The notes under the pieces: model-generated
Databases searched by the model: none
What the model was told of the DNA's origin: nothing
Seen by the model: the letters and a program-made list of their open reading frames with translations, nothing else
In this document: one piece after another, positions 32,660 to 46,606 of the stretch
How the letters are laid out: the number at the start of each line of letters is the position of its first letter
How positions within the stretch are numbered: position 1 is the stretch's first letter
Assembly: GCA_030386875.1 (NCBI GenBank)
Contig: JASJYW010000026.1
Coordinates: 14,278,246 to 14,342,245 of the forward strand
From: Morinoia aosen
Taxonomy: Eukaryota; Arthropoda; Malacostraca; Amphipoda; Talitridae
Direction: 5' to 3'
DNA: 64,000 nt
Translations under genes and position numbers: made by a program

Positions 32660-35600
32660 TGGAATCGGCTAAATATGCACTTTCCGCCTATGTCGCCACG
32701 GGATACAGCAAACGACGTGATTTTCACCGCATTCGGCCTAGGAATGGCCCAAAACACGCATTTTAGCTCTGTCGACCGTGGAATCGGCTAAATATGCACT
32801 TTCCGCCTATGTCGCCACGGGAAACAGCAAACGACGTGATTTACACCGCATTCGCCCTAGGAATGGCCAAAAACACGCATTTTAGCTCTGTCGACCGTGG
32901 AATCGGCTAAATATGCACTTTCCGCCTATGTCGCCACGGGAAACAGCAAACGATGTGATTTTCACCGCATTCGGCCTAGGAATGGCCCAAAACACGCATT
33001 TTAGCTCTGTCGACCGTTGAATCGGCTAAATATGCACTTTCCGCCTATGTCGCCACGGGAAACAGCAAACGACGTGATTTTCACCGCATTCGGCCTAGGA
33101 ATGGCCCAAAACACGCATTTTAGCTCTGTCGACCGTGGAATCGGCTATATATGCACTTTCCGCCTATGTCGCCACGGGAAACAGCAAACGACGTGATTTT
33201 CACCGCATTCGGCCTAGGAATGGCCCAAAACACGCATTTTAGCTCTGTCGACCGTGGAATCGGCTAAATATGCACTTTCCGCCTATGTCGCCACGGGAAA
33301 CAGCAGACGACGTGATTTTCACCGCATTCGGCCTAGGAATGGCCCATAACACGCATTTTAGCTCTGTCGACCGTGGAATCGGCTAAATATGCACTTTCCG
33401 CCTATGTCGCCACGGGAAACAGCAAACGACGTGATTTTCACCGCTTTCGGCCTAAGAATGGCCCAAAACACGCATTTTAGCTCTGTCGACCGTGGAATCG
33501 GCTAAATTTGCACTTTCCGCCTATGTCGCCACGGGAAACAGCAAACGACGTGATTTTCACCGCATTCGGCCTAGGAATGGCCCAAAACACGCATTTTAGC
33601 TCTGTCGACCGTGGAATCGGCTAAATATGCACTTTCCGCCTATGTCGCCACGGGAAACAGCAAATGACGTGATTTTCACCGCATTCGGCCTAGGAATGGC
33701 CCAAAACACGCATTTTAGCTCTGTCGACCGTGGAATCGGCTAAATATACACTTTCCGCCTATGTCGCCACGGGAAACAGCAAACGACGTGATTTTCACCG
33801 CATTCGGCCTAGGAATGGCCCAAAACACGCATTTTAGCTCTGTCGACCGTGGAATCGGCTAAATATGCACTTTCCGCCTATGTCGCCACGGGAAACAGCA
33901 AACGACGTGATTTTCACCGCATTCGGCCTAGGAATGGCCCAAAACACGCATTTTAGCTCTGTCGACCGTGGAATCGGCTAAATATGCACTTTCCGCCTAT
34001 GTCGCCACGGGAAACAGCAAACGACGTGATTTTCACCGCATTCGGCCTAGGAATGGCCCAAAACACGCATTTTAGCTCTGTCGACCGTGGAATCGGCTAA
34101 ATATGCACTTTCCTCCTATGTCGCCGCGGGAAGCAGCAAACGACGTGATTTTCACCGCATTCGGCCTAGGAATGGCCCAAAACACGCATTTTAGCTCTGT
34201 CGACCGTGGAATCGGCTAAATATGCACTTTCCGCCTATGTCGCCACGGGAAACAGCAAACGACGTGATTTTCACCGCATTCGGCCTAGGAATGGCCCAAA
34301 CCACGCATTTTAGCTCTGTCGACCGTGGAATCGGCTAAATATGCACTTTTCGCCTATGTCGCCACGGGAAACAGCAAACGACGTGATTTTCACCGCATTC
34401 GGCCTAGGAATGGCCCAAAACACGCATTTTAGCTCTGTCGACCGTGGAATCGGCTAAATATGCACTTTCCGCTTATGTCGCCACGGGAAACAGCAAACGA
34501 CGTGATTTTCACCGCATTCGGCCTAGGAATGGCCCAAAACACGCATTTTAGCTCTGTCGACCGTGGAATCGGCTAAATATGCACTTTCCGCCTATGTCGC
34601 CACGGGAAACAGCAAACGACGTGATTTTCACCGCATTCGGCCTAGGAATGGCCCAAAACACGCATTTTAGCTCTGTCGACCGTGGAATCGGCTAAATATG
34701 CACTTTCCGCCTATGTCGCCACGGGAAACAGCAAACGACGTGATTTTCACCGCATTCGGCCTAGGAATGGCCCAAAACATGCATTTTAGCTCTGTCGACC
34801 GTGGAATTGGCTAAATATGCACTTTCCGCCTATGTCGCCACGGGGAAACAGCAAACGACGTGATTTTCACCGCATTCGGCCTAGGAATGGCCCAAATTAC
34901 GCATTTTAGCTCTGTCGACCGTGGAATCGACTAAATATGCATTTTCCGCTTATGTCGCCACGGGAAACAGCAAACGACGTGATTTTCACCGCATTCGGCC
35001 TAGGAATGGCCCAAAACACGCATTTTAGCTCTGTCGACCGTGGAATCGGCTAAATATGCACTTTCCGCCTATGTCGCCACGGGAAACAGCAAACGACGTG
35101 ATTTTCACCGCATTCGGCCTAGGAATGGCCCAAAACACGCATTTTAGCTCTGTCGACCGTGGAATCGGCTAAATATGCACTTTCCGCCTATGTCGCCACG
35201 GGAAACAGCAAACGACGTGATTTTCACCGCATTCGGCCTAGGAATGGCCCAAAACACGCATTTTAGCTCTGTCGACCGTGGAATCGGCTAAATATGCACT
35301 TTCCGCCTATGTCGCCACGGGAAACAGCAAACGACGTGATTTTTACCGCATTCGGCCTAGGAATGGCCCAGAACACGCATTTTAGCTCTGTCGACCGTGG
35401 AATCGGCTAAATATGCACTTTCCGCCTATGTCGCCACGGGAAACAGCAAACGACGTGATTTTCACCGCATTCGGCCTAGGAATGGCCCAAAACACGCATT
35501 TTAGCTCTGTCGACCGTGGAATCGGCTAAATATGCACTTTCCGCCTATGTCGCCACGGGAAACAGCAAACGACGTGATTTTCACCGCATTCGGCCTAGGA

Positions 35601-38600
35601 ATGGCCCAAAACACGCATTTTAGCTCTGTCGACCGTGGAATCGGCTAAATATGCACTTTCCGCCTATGTCGCCACGGGAAACAGCAAACGACGTGATTTT
35701 CACCGCATTCGGCCTAGGAATGGCCCAAAACACGCATTTTAGCTCTGTCGACCGTGGAATCGGCTAAATATGCACTTTCCGCCTATGTCGCCACGGGAAA
35801 CAGCAAACGACGTGATTTTCATCGCATTCGGCCTAGGAATGGCCCAAAACACGCATTTTAGCTCTGTCGACCGTGGAATCGGCAAAATATGCACTTTCCG
35901 CCTATGTCGCCACGGGAAACAGCAAACGACGTGATTTTCACCGCATTCGGCCTAGGAATGGCCCAAAACACGCATTTTAGCTCTGTCGACCGTGGAATCG
36001 GCTAAATATGCACTTTCCGCCTATGTCGCCACGGGAAACAGCAAACGACGTGATTTTCACCGCATTCGCCCTAGGAATGGCCCAAAACACGCATTTTAGC
36101 TCTGTCGACCGTGGAATCGGCAAAATATGCACTTTCCGCCTATGTCGCCACGGGAAACAGCAATCGACGTGATTTTCACCGCATTCGGCCTAGGAATGGC
36201 CCAAAACACGCATTTTAGCTCTGTCGACCGTGGAATCGGCTAAATATGCACTTTCCGCCTATGTCGCCACGGGAAACAGCAATCGACGTGATTTTCACCG
36301 CATTCGGCCTAGGAATGGCCCAAAACACGCATTTTAGCTCTGTCGACCGTGGAATCGGCTAAGTATGCACTTTCCGCCTATGTCGCAACGGGAAACAGCA
36401 AACGACGTGATTTTCACCGCATTCGGCCTAGGAATGGCCCAAAACACGCATTTTAGCTCTGTCGACCGTGGAATCGGCTAAATATGCACTTTCCGCCTAT
36501 GTCGCCACGGGAAACAGCAAACGACGTGATTTTCACCGCATTCGGCCTAGGAATGGCCCAAAACACGCATTTTAGCTCTGTCGACCGTGGAATCGGCTAA
36601 ATATGCACTTTCCGCCTATGTCGCCACGGGAAACAGCAAACGACGTGATTTTCACCGCATTTGGCCTAGGAATGGCCCAAAACACACATTTTAGCTCTGT
36701 CGACCGTGGAATCGGCTGAATATGCACTTTCCGCCTATGTCGCCACGGGAAACAGCAAACGACGTGATTTTCACCGCATTCGGCCTAGGAATGGCCCAAA
36801 ACACGCATTTTAGCTCTGTCGACCGTGGAATCGGCTAAATATTCACTTTCCGCCTATGTCGCCACGGGAAACAGCAAACGACGTGATTTTCACCGCATTC
36901 GGCCTAGGAATGGCCCAAAACACGCATTTTAGCTCTGTCGACCGTGGAATCGGCTAAATATGCACTTTCCGCCTATGTCGCCACGGGAAACAGCAAACGA
37001 CGTGATTTTCACCGCATTCGGCCTAGGAATAGTCCAAAACACCCATTTTAGCTCTGTCGACCGTGGAATCGGCTAAATATGCAGTTTCCGCCTATGTCGC
37101 CACGGGAAACAGCAAGCGACGTGATTTTCACCGCATTCGGCCTAGGAATGGCCAAAACACGCATTTTAGCTCTGTCGACCGTGGAATCGGCTAAATATGC
37201 ACTTTCCGCCTATGTCGCCACGGGAAACAGCAAACGACGTGATTTTCACCGCATTCGGCCTAGGAATGGCCCAAAACACGCATTTTAGCTTTGTCGACCG
37301 TGGAATCGGCTAAATATGCACTTTCCGCCTATGTCGCCACGGGAAACAGCAAACGACGTGATTTTCACCGCATTAGGCCTAGGAATGGCCCAAAACACGC
37401 ATTTTAGCTCTGTCGACCGTGGAATCGGCTAAATATGCACTTTCCGCCTATGTCGCCACGGGAAACAGCAAACGACGTGATTTTCACCGCATTCGGCCTA
37501 GGAATGGCCCAAAACACGCATTTTAGCTCTGTCGACCGTGGAATCGGCTAAATATGCATTTTCCGCCTATGTCGCCACGGGAAACAGCAAACGACGTGAT
37601 TTTCACCGCATTCGGCCTAGGAATGGCCCAAAACACGCATTTTAGCTCTGTCGACCGTGGAATCGGCTAAATATGCACTTTCCGCCTATGTCGCCACGGG
37701 AAACAGCAAACGACGTGATTTTCACCGCATTCGGCCTAGGAATAGTCCAAAACACCCATTTTAGCTCTGTCGACCGTGGAATCGGCTAAATATGCACTTT
37801 CCGCCTATGTCGCCACGGGAAACAGCAAACGACGTGATTTTCACCGCATTGGGAAAAGGAATGGCCCAAAACACGCATTTCAGCTCTGTCGACCGTGGAA
37901 TCGGCTAAATATGTACTTTCCGCCTATGTCGCCACGGGAAACAGCAATCGACGTGATTTTCACCGCATTCGGCCTAGGAATGGCCCAAAACACGCATTTT
38001 AGCTCTGTCGACCGTGGAATCGGCTAAGTATGCACTTTCCGCCTATGTCGCAACGGGAAACAGCAAACGACGTGATTTTCACCGCATTCGGCCTAGGAAT
38101 GGCCCAAAACACGCATTTTAGCTCTGTCGACCGTGGAATCGGCTAAATATGCACTTTCCGCCTATGTCGCCACGGGAAACAGCAAACGACGTGATTTTCA
38201 CCGCATTCGGCCTAGGAATGGCCCAAAACACGCATTTTAGCTCTGTCGACCGTGGAATCGGTAAATATGCACTTTCCGCCTATGTCGCCACGGGAAACAG
38301 CAAACGACGTGATTTTCACCGCATTTGGCCTAGGAATGGCCCAAAACACACATTTTAGCTCTGTCGACCGTGGAATCGGCTGAATATGCACTTTCCGCCT
38401 ATGTCGCCACGGGAAACAGCAAACGACGTGATTTTCACCGCATTCGGCCTAGGAATGGCCCAAAACACGCATTTTAGCTCTGTCGACCGTGGAATCGGCT
38501 AAATATTCACTTTCCGCCTATGTCGCCACGGGAAACAGCAAACGACGTGATTTTCACCGCATTCGGCCTAGGAATGGCCCAAAACACGCATTTTAGCTCT

Positions 38601-41600
38601 GTCGACCGTGGAATCGGCTAAATATGCACTTTCCGCCTATGTCGCCACGGGAAACAGCAAACGACGTGATTTTCACCGCATTGGGCCTAGGAATGGCCCA
38701 AAACACGCATTTTAGCTCTGTCGACCGTGGAATCGGCTAAATATGCACTTTCCGCCTATGTCGCCACGTGAAACAGCAAACGACGTGACTTTCAGCGCAT
38801 TCGGCCTAGGAATGGCCCAAAACACGCATTTTAGCTCTGTCGACCTTGGAATCGGCTAAATATGCACTTTCCGCCTATGTCGCCACGGGAAACAGCAAAC
38901 GACTCGATTTTCAACGCATTCGGCCTAGGAATGGCCCAAAACACGCATTTTAGCTCTGTCGACCGTGAAATCGGCTAAATATGCACTTCCCGCCTATGTC
39001 GCCACGGGAAACAGCAAACGACGTGATTTTCACCGCATTCGGCCTAGGAATGGCCCAAAACACGCATTTTAGCTCTGTCGACCGTGGAATCGGCTAAATA
39101 TGCATTTTCCGCCTATGTCGCCACGGGAAACAGCAAACGACGTGATTTTCACCGCATTCGGCTTAGGAATGGCCCAAAACACGCATTTTAGCTCTGTCGA
39201 CCGTGGAATCGGCTAAATATGCACTTTCCGCCTATGTCGCCACGGGAAACAGCAAACGACGTGATTTTCACCGCATTCGGCCTAGGAATGGCCCATAACA
39301 CGCATTTTAGCTCTGTCGACCTTGGAATCGGCTAAATATGCACTTTCCGCCTATGTCGCCACGGGAAACAGCAAACGACGTGATTTTCACCGCATTCGGC
39401 CTAGGAATGGCCCAAAACACGCATTTTAGCTCTGTCGACCGTGGAATCGGCTAAATATGCATTTTCCGCCTATGTCGCCACGGGAAACAGCAAACGACGT
39501 GATTTTCACCGCATTCGGCTTAGGAATGGCCCAAAACACGCATTTTAGCTCTGTCGACCGTGGAATCGGCTATATATGCACTTTCCGCCTATGTCGCCAC
39601 GGGAAACAGCAAACGACGTGATTTTCACCGCATTCGGCCTAGGAATGGCCCAAAACACGCATTTTAGCTCTGTCGACCTTGGAATCGGCTAAATATGCAC
39701 TTTCCGCCTATGTCGCCACGGGAAACAGCAAACGACTCGATTTTCAACGCATTCGGCCTAGGAATGGCCCAAAACACGCATTTTAGCTCTGTCGACCGTG
39801 AAATCGGCTAAATATGCACTTCCCGCCTATGTCGCCACGGGAAACAGCAAACGACGTGATTTTCACCGCATTCGGCCTAGGAATGGCCCAAAACACGCAT
39901 TTTAGCTCTGTCGACCGTGGAATCGGCTAAATATGCATTTTCCGCCTATGTCGCCACGGGAAACAGCAAACGACGTGATTTTCACCGCATTCGGCTTAGG
40001 AATGGCCCAAAACACGCATTTTAGCTCTTTCGACCGTGGAATCGGCTAAATATGCACTTTCCGCCTATGTCGCCACGGGATACAGCAAACGACGTGATTT
40101 TCACCGCATTCGGCCTAGGAATGGCCCAAAACACGCATTTTAGCTCTGTCGACCGTGGAATCGGCTAAATATGCACTTTCCGCCTATGTCGCCACGGGAA
40201 ACAGCAAACGACGTGATTTACACCGCATTCGCCCTAGGAATGGCCAAAAACACGCATTTTAGCTCTGTCGACCGTGGAATCGGCTAAATATGCACTTTCC
40301 GCCTATGTCGCCACGGGAAACAGCAAACGATGTGATTTTCACCGCATTCGGCCTAGGAATGGCCCAAAACACGCATTTTAGCTCTGTCGACCGTTGAATC
40401 GGCTAAATATGCACTTTCCGCCTATGTCGCCACGGGAAACAGCAAACGACGTGATTTTCACCGCATTCGGCCTAGGAATGGCCCAAAACACGCATTTTAG
40501 CTCTGTCGACCGTGGAATCGGCTATATATGCACTTTCCGCCTATGTCGCCACGGGAAACAGCAAACGACGTGATTTTCACCGCATTCGGCCTAGGAATGG
40601 CCCAAAACACGCATTTTAGCTCTGTCGACCGTGGAATCGGCTAAATATGCACTTTCCGCCTATGTCGCCACGGGAAACAGCAGACGACGTGATTTTCACC
40701 GCATTCGGCCTAGGAATGGCCCATAACACGCATTTTAGCTCTGTCGACCGTGGAATCGGCTAAATATGCACTTTCCGCCTATGTCGCCACGGGAAACAGC
40801 AAACGACGTGATTTTCACCGCTTTCGGCCTAAGAATGGCCCAAAACACGCATTTTAGCTCTGTCGACCGTGGAATCGGCTAAATTTGCACTTTCCGCCTA
40901 TGTCGCCACGGGAAACAGCAAACGACGTGATTTTCACCGCATTCGGCCTAGGAATGGCCCAAAACACGCATTTTAGCTCTGTCGACCGTGGAATCGGCTA
41001 AATATGCACTTTCCGCCTATGTCGCCACGGGAAACAGCAAATGACGTGATTTTCACCGCATTCGGCCTAGGAATGGCCCAAAACACGCATTTTAGCTCTG
41101 TCGACCGTGGAATCGGCTAAATATACACTTTCCGCCTATGTCGCCACGGGAAACAGCAAACGACGTGATTTTCACCGCATTCGGCCTAGGAATGGCCCAA
41201 AACACGCATTTTAGCTCTGTCGACCGTGGAATCGGCTAAATATGCACTTTCCGCCTATGTCGCCACGGGAAACAGCAAACGACGTGATTTTCACCGCATT
41301 CGGCCTAGGAATGGCCCAAAACACGCATTTTAGCTCTGTCGACCGTGGAATCGGCTAAATATGCACTTTCCGCCTATGTCGCCACGGGAAACAGCAAACG
41401 ACGTGATTTTCACCGCATTCGGCCTAGGAATGGCCCAAAACACGCATTTTAGCTCTGTCGACCGTGGAATCGGCTAAATATGCACTTTCCTCCTATGTCG
41501 CCGCGGGAAGCAGCAAACGACGTGATTTTCACCGCATTCGGCCTAGGAATGGCCCAAAACACGCATTTTAGCTCTGTCGACCGTGGAATCGGCTAAATAT

Positions 41601-44600
41601 GCACTTTCCGCCTATGTCGCCACGGGAAACAGCAAACGACGTGATTTTCACCGCATTCGGCCTAGGAATGGCCCAAACCACGCATTTTAGCTCTGTCGAC
41701 CGTGGAATCGGCTAAATATGCACTTTTCGCCTATGTCGCCACGGGAAACAGCAAACGACGTGATTTTCACCGCATTCGGCCTAGGAATGGCCCAAAACAC
41801 GCATTTTAGCTCTGTCGACCGTGGAATCGGCTAAATATGCACTTTCCGCTTATGTCGCCACGGGAAACAGCAAACGACGTGATTTTCACCGCATTCGGCC
41901 TAGGAATGGCCCAAAACACGCATTTTAGCTCTGTCGACCGTGGAATCGGCTAAATATGCACTTTCCGCCTATGTCGCCACGGGAAACAGCAAACGACGTG
42001 ATTTTCACCGCATTCGGCCTAGGAATGGCCCAAAACACGCATTTTAGCTCTGTCGACCGTGGAATCGGCTAAATATGCACTTTCCGCCTATGTCGCCACG
42101 GGAAACAGCAAACGACGTGATTTTCACCGCATTCGGCCTAGGAATGGCCCAAAACATGCATTTTAGCTCTGTCGACCGTGGAATTGGCTAAATATGCACT
42201 TTCCGCCTATGTCGCCACGGGAAACAGCAAACGACGTGATTTTCACCGCATTCGGCCTAGGAATGGCCCAAATTACGCATTTTAGCTCTGTCGACCGTGG
42301 AATCGACTAAATATGCATTTTCCGCTTATGTCGCCACGGGAAACAGCAAACGACGTGATTTTCACCGCATTCGGCCTAGGAATGGCCCAAAACACGCATT
42401 TTAGCTCTGTCGACCGTGGAATCGGCTAAATATGCACTTTCCGCCTATGTCGCCACGGGAAACAGCAAACGACGTGATTTTCACCGCATTCGGCCTAGGA
42501 ATGGCCCAAAACACGCATTTTAGCTCTGTCGACCGTGGAATCGGCTAAATATGCACTTTCCGCCTATGTCGCCACGGGAAACAGCAAACGACGTGATTTT
42601 CACCGCATTCGGCCTAGGAATGGCCCAAAACACGCATTTTAGCTCTGTCGACCGTGGAATCGGCTAAATATGCACTTTCCGCCTATGTCGCCACGGGAAA
42701 CAGCAAACGACGTGATTTTTACCGCATTCGGCCTAGGAATGGCCCAGAACACGCATTTTAGCTCTGTCGACCGTGGAATCGGCTAAATATGCACTTTCCG
42801 CCTATGTCGCCACGGGAAACAGCAAACGACGTGATTTTCACCGCATTCGGCCTAGGAATGGCCCAAAACACGCATTTTAGCTCTGTCGACCGTGGAATCG
42901 GCTAAATATGCACTTTCCGCCTATGTCGCCACGGGAAACAGCAAACGACGTGATTTTCACCGCATTCGGCCTAGGAATGGCCCAAAACACGCATTTTAGC
43001 TCTGTCGACCGTGGAATCGGCTAAATATGCACTTTCCGCCTATGTCGCCACGGGAAACAGCAAACGACGTGATTTTCACCGCATTCGGCCTAGGAATGGC
43101 CCAAAACACGCATTTTAGCTCTGTCGACCGTGGAATCGGCTAAATATGCACTTTCCGCCTATGTCGCCACGGGAAACAGCAAACGACGTGATTTTCATCG
43201 CATTCGGCCTAGGAATGGCCCAAAACACGCATTTTAGCTCTGTCGACCGTGGAATCGGCAAAATATGCACTTTCCGCCTATGTCGCCACGGGAAACAGCA
43301 AACGACGTGATTTTCACCGCATTCGGCCTAGGAATGGCCCAAAACACGCATTTTAGCTCTGTCGACCGTGGAATCGGCTAAATATGCACTTTCCGCCTAT
43401 GTCGCCACGGGAAACAGCAAACGACGTGATTTTCACCGCATTCGCCCTAGGAATGGCCCAAAACACGCATTTTAGCTCTGTCGACCGTGGAATCGGCAAA
43501 ATATGCACTTTCCGCCTATGTCGCCACGGGAAACAGCAATCGACGTGATTTTCACCGCATTCGGCCTAGGAATGGCCCAAAACACGCATTTTAGCTCTGT
43601 CGACCGTGGAATCGGCTAAATATGCACTTTCCGCCTATGTCGCCACGGGAAACAGCAATCGACGTGATTTTCACCGCATTCGGCCTAGGAATGGCCCAAA
43701 ACACGCATTTTAGCTCTGTCGACCGTGGAATCGGCTAAGTATGCACTTTCCGCCTATGTCGCAACGGGAAACAGCAAACGACGTGATTTTCACCGCATTC
43801 GGCCTAGGAATGGCCCAAAACACGCATTTTAGCTCTGTCGACCGTGGAATCGGCTAAATATGCACTTTCCGCCTATGTCGCCACGGGAAACAGCAAACGA
43901 CGTGATTTTCACCGCATTCGGCCTAGGAATGGCCCAAAACACGCATTTTAGCTCTGTCGACCGTGGAATCGGCTAAATATGCACTTTCCGCCTATGTCGC
44001 CACGGGAAACAGCAAACGACGTGATTTTCACCGCATTTGGCCTAGGAATGGCCCAAAACACACATTTTAGCTCTGTCGACCGTGGAATCGGCTGAATATG
44101 CACTTTCCGCCTATGTCGCCACGGGAAACAGCAAACGACGTGATTTTCACCGCATTCGGCCTAGGAATGGCCCAAAACACGCATTTTAGCTCTGTCGACC
44201 GTGGAATCGGCTAAATATTCACTTTCCGCCTATGTCGCCACGGGAAACAGCAAACGACGTGATTTTCACCGCATTCGGCCTAGGAATGGCCCAAAACACG
44301 CATTTTAGCTCTGTCGACCGTGGAATCGGCTAAATATGCACTTTCCGCCTATGTCGCCACGGGAAACAGCAAACGACGTGATTTTCACCGCATTGGGCCT
44401 AGGAATGGCCCAAAACACGCATTTTAGCTCTGTCGACCGTGGAATCGGCTAAATATGCACTTTCCGCCTATGTCGCCACGTGAAACAGCAAACGACGTGA
44501 CTTTCAGCGCATTCGGCCTAGGAATGGCCCAAAACACGCATTTTAGCTCTGTCGACCTTGGAATCGGCTAAATATGCACTTTCCGCCTATGTCGCCACGG

Positions 44601-45413
44601 GAAACAGCAAACGACTCGATTTTCAACGCATTCGGCCTAGGAATGGCCCAAAACACGCATTTTAGCTCTGTCGACCGTGAAATCGGCTAAATATGCACTT
44701 CCCGCCTATGTCGCCACGGGAAACAGCAAACGACGTGATTTTCACCGCATTCGGCCTAGGAATGGCCCAAAACACGCATTTTAGCTCTGTCGACCGTGGA
44801 ATCGGCTAAATATGCATTTTCCGCCTATGTCGCCACGGGAAACAGCAAACGACGTGATTTTCACCGCATTCGGCTTAGGAATGGCCCAAAACACGCATTT
44901 TAGCTCTGTCGACCGTGGAATCGGCTAAATATGCACTTTCCGCCTATGTCGCCACGGGAAACAGCAAACGACGTGATTTTCACCGCATTCGGCCTAGGAA
45001 TGGCCCATAACACGCATTTTAGCTCTGTCGACCTTGGAATCGGCTAAATATGCACTTTCCGCCTATGTCGCCACGGGAAACAGCAAACGACGTGATTTTC
45101 ACCGCATTCGGCCTAGGAATGGCCCAAAACACGCATTTTAGCTCTGTCGACCGTGGAATCGGCTAAATATGCATTTTCCGCCTATGTCGCCACGGGAAAC
45201 AGCAAACGACGTGATTTTCACCGCATTCGGCTTAGGAATGGCCCAAAACACGCATTTTAGCTCTGTCGACCGTGGAATCGGCTATATATGCACTTTCCGC
45301 CTATGTCGCCACGGGAAACAGCAAACGACGTGATTTTCACCGCATTCGGCCTAGGAATGGCCCAAAACACGCATTTTAGCTCTGTCGACCTTGGAATCGG
45401 CTAAATATGCACT
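32660..45413 (-). repeat. 119-bp satellite array, right arm before element B
   Basis: The same monomer as in the left arm, in reverse complement (CCGCCTATGTCGCCACGGG, CCTAGGAATGGCCC, GCTCTGTCGACCGTGGAATC). Nearly every unit is the GATTCC subtype, and units are more uniform than in the left arm. The array stops inside a monomer at ...AATATGCACT, where element B begins. Confidence 0.98.
32660..45413 (-). repeat. 62-monomer block duplication with an internal 14-monomer duplication
   Basis: A GGGATACAGC unit at 32700 recurs at 40077, an offset of 7377 bp. That is 62 monomers less 1 bp, explained by the one-base loss GGAATCGGTAAAT near 38259. The following private variants keep the same order: ATTTACACCGCATTCGCCC, GACCGTTGAATC, TCCTCCTATGTCGCCGCGGG at 34111 and 41488, and CCCAAATTACGC. 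Inside the first copy, CTAAGTATGC...CGCAACGGG at 36360 and 38024 marks a 14-monomer repeat that is absent from the second copy. Also, AATAGTCCAAAACACCC repeats six monomers apart (37027 and 37741). Confidence 0.85.
45409..45413. repeat. Target site duplication, left copy (GCACT)
   Basis: GCACT precedes the TGT of the 5' LTR of element B and is repeated directly after the 3' LTR. Removing the element and one copy gives an intact satellite monomer, so it is the duplicated target. Confidence 0.97.
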
Positions 45414-46492
45414 TGTCTAAAATAAAACCTTATTTTACGCTATTTTTCCGCGATTGGGGAAACTAGCCTTCGCGAGTTGTAATAAAGTATTTTAATTAAA
45501 CTTCAAAGTTAAAATACACTCTGGGAGGCCGCCCGATATTCATAAAGTGTGAAGACCATTACAGACGGTTTCCTCGAGTCACGACACCTGAGAGAGGCAG
45601 ACCCATTTCAGCCTCAGCGGCGCACACATCTCCGTGCTTAATCAACTGCCTTTACATTCGAGAGCCCACGAAACGATGATGGGCTAAGGCACATATCCGG
45701 CACGGCCTGCGTCTTGTGGGCGCTGGCCTCTGGAGACTTCACTTCACCTGCACACCTGCACGCCGTAGCCTGAGTGGCAGATGTAAGTCGGGCGGCCTTT
45801 ATTTCCCGATGTCTGAAGCAGGCATTAATTAGGCTAGCCTCGGTGATCCTCTGTACGGGTTGCTTATAAACGCGACTCGTGAAGCTAGGCTTTCCCTAAT
45901 CGGTGGCGACAGCCGGGGCCAGGGCTTCAAAATGAAATACCAAAACTCTATTCGCGCATAATACTAAAACTCTATTCGATCTTGCATAATAATAAAAATC
46001 TATTCGATCGTGCATAATAATAAAAATCTATTCGATCGTGTATAATAATATAAATTTATTCGATCGTGTATAATATTAAAAATCTATTCGATCGTGTATA
46101 ATATTAAAAATCTATTCGATCGTGTATAATATTAAAAGTCTATTCGTTCTTGCATAATATTGAAAGTATATTCGTGTACAGCACTATAATCGATAAGTCT
46201 TCCTCCAGCAATCCATGCTCCTTGGGCGATCGCGAGGGTCCTCCATCCGGGTTGCCTGCCCGGGATGCTCCGCTCGTGCCCGGCCTGCCTCGGTCATCCA
46301 GAAGACTGTTGTTTAACTCCTCTGTAATTTCATCCTTCGAACTTTCTGAAACTTAAAACCTGTGACTCCACAAAATTCATCAAAATTAAAAGTCTTTGCG
46401 GTGGTGAATTCGGTTAATCTCCTTTGCGATAGTAAATTTGAAATTAAGGAAGAGACCTCGAAGTTTTGATCATTCGATAGGTTTTTTCTACA
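45414..46492 (+). repeat. 5' LTR of element B
   Basis: It begins TGTCTAAAATAAAACC and ends TTTTTTCTACA, 1079 bp. AATAAA motifs at 45421 and 45481 lie near the left end. It contains a 28-bp tandem array at 45948-46167. A 68-residue frame at 46150-46356 occurs identically in both LTRs but has no other support. Confidence 0.97.
45948..46167 (+). repeat. 28-bp tandem array inside 5' LTR B
   Basis: Units start CTATTCGATCGTG at 45972, 46000, 46028, 46056 (TTATTC), 46084, 46112 and 46140, exactly 28 bp apart, with a 24-bp first unit at 45948. Each has the palindrome CGATCG. It sits upstream of the Gag start and could hold repeated regulatory sites (inference). Confidence 0.93.
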
Positions 46493-46510
46493 TGGCGCTG
46501 TAGACAGGAT
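46493..46510 (+). promoter_or_regulatory. Putative primer-binding site, element B
   Basis: TGGCGCTGTAGACAGGAT starts at the first base after the 5' LTR. The leading TGG fits pairing with a tRNA 3' CCA end, but the tRNA is not assigned. A 114-bp GC-rich leader separates the LTR from the gag ATG. Confidence 0.65.
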
Positions 46511-46606
46511 GCCGAGGCGGCAGTGTGCGGGTGTGAGTCTCCTGGGTTGGCGGCCCGTGACGGGGCTGCGCTGATCTTCCAAAATTGTGAGTAACTGTCT
46601 TGAACT

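Noticed and set aside
31960..32766. Reading frames of 215 and 265 residues
   Set aside because: They cross the 500-N gap and are mostly unknown residues.
13167..45413. Dozens of 60-115 residue reading frames such as MHFPPMSPRETANDVIF... on either strand of the satellite
   Set aside because: They follow the 119-bp repeat, whose units contain TAA and TAG in the relevant frames, and they only lengthen when indels shift frame. No start context, splice or conservation argument supports coding.
46150..46356. 68-residue frame present in both LTRs of element B
   Set aside because: Duplication follows from the LTRs being identical. The frame is short, crosses the end of the 28-bp array and shows no recognisable domain.
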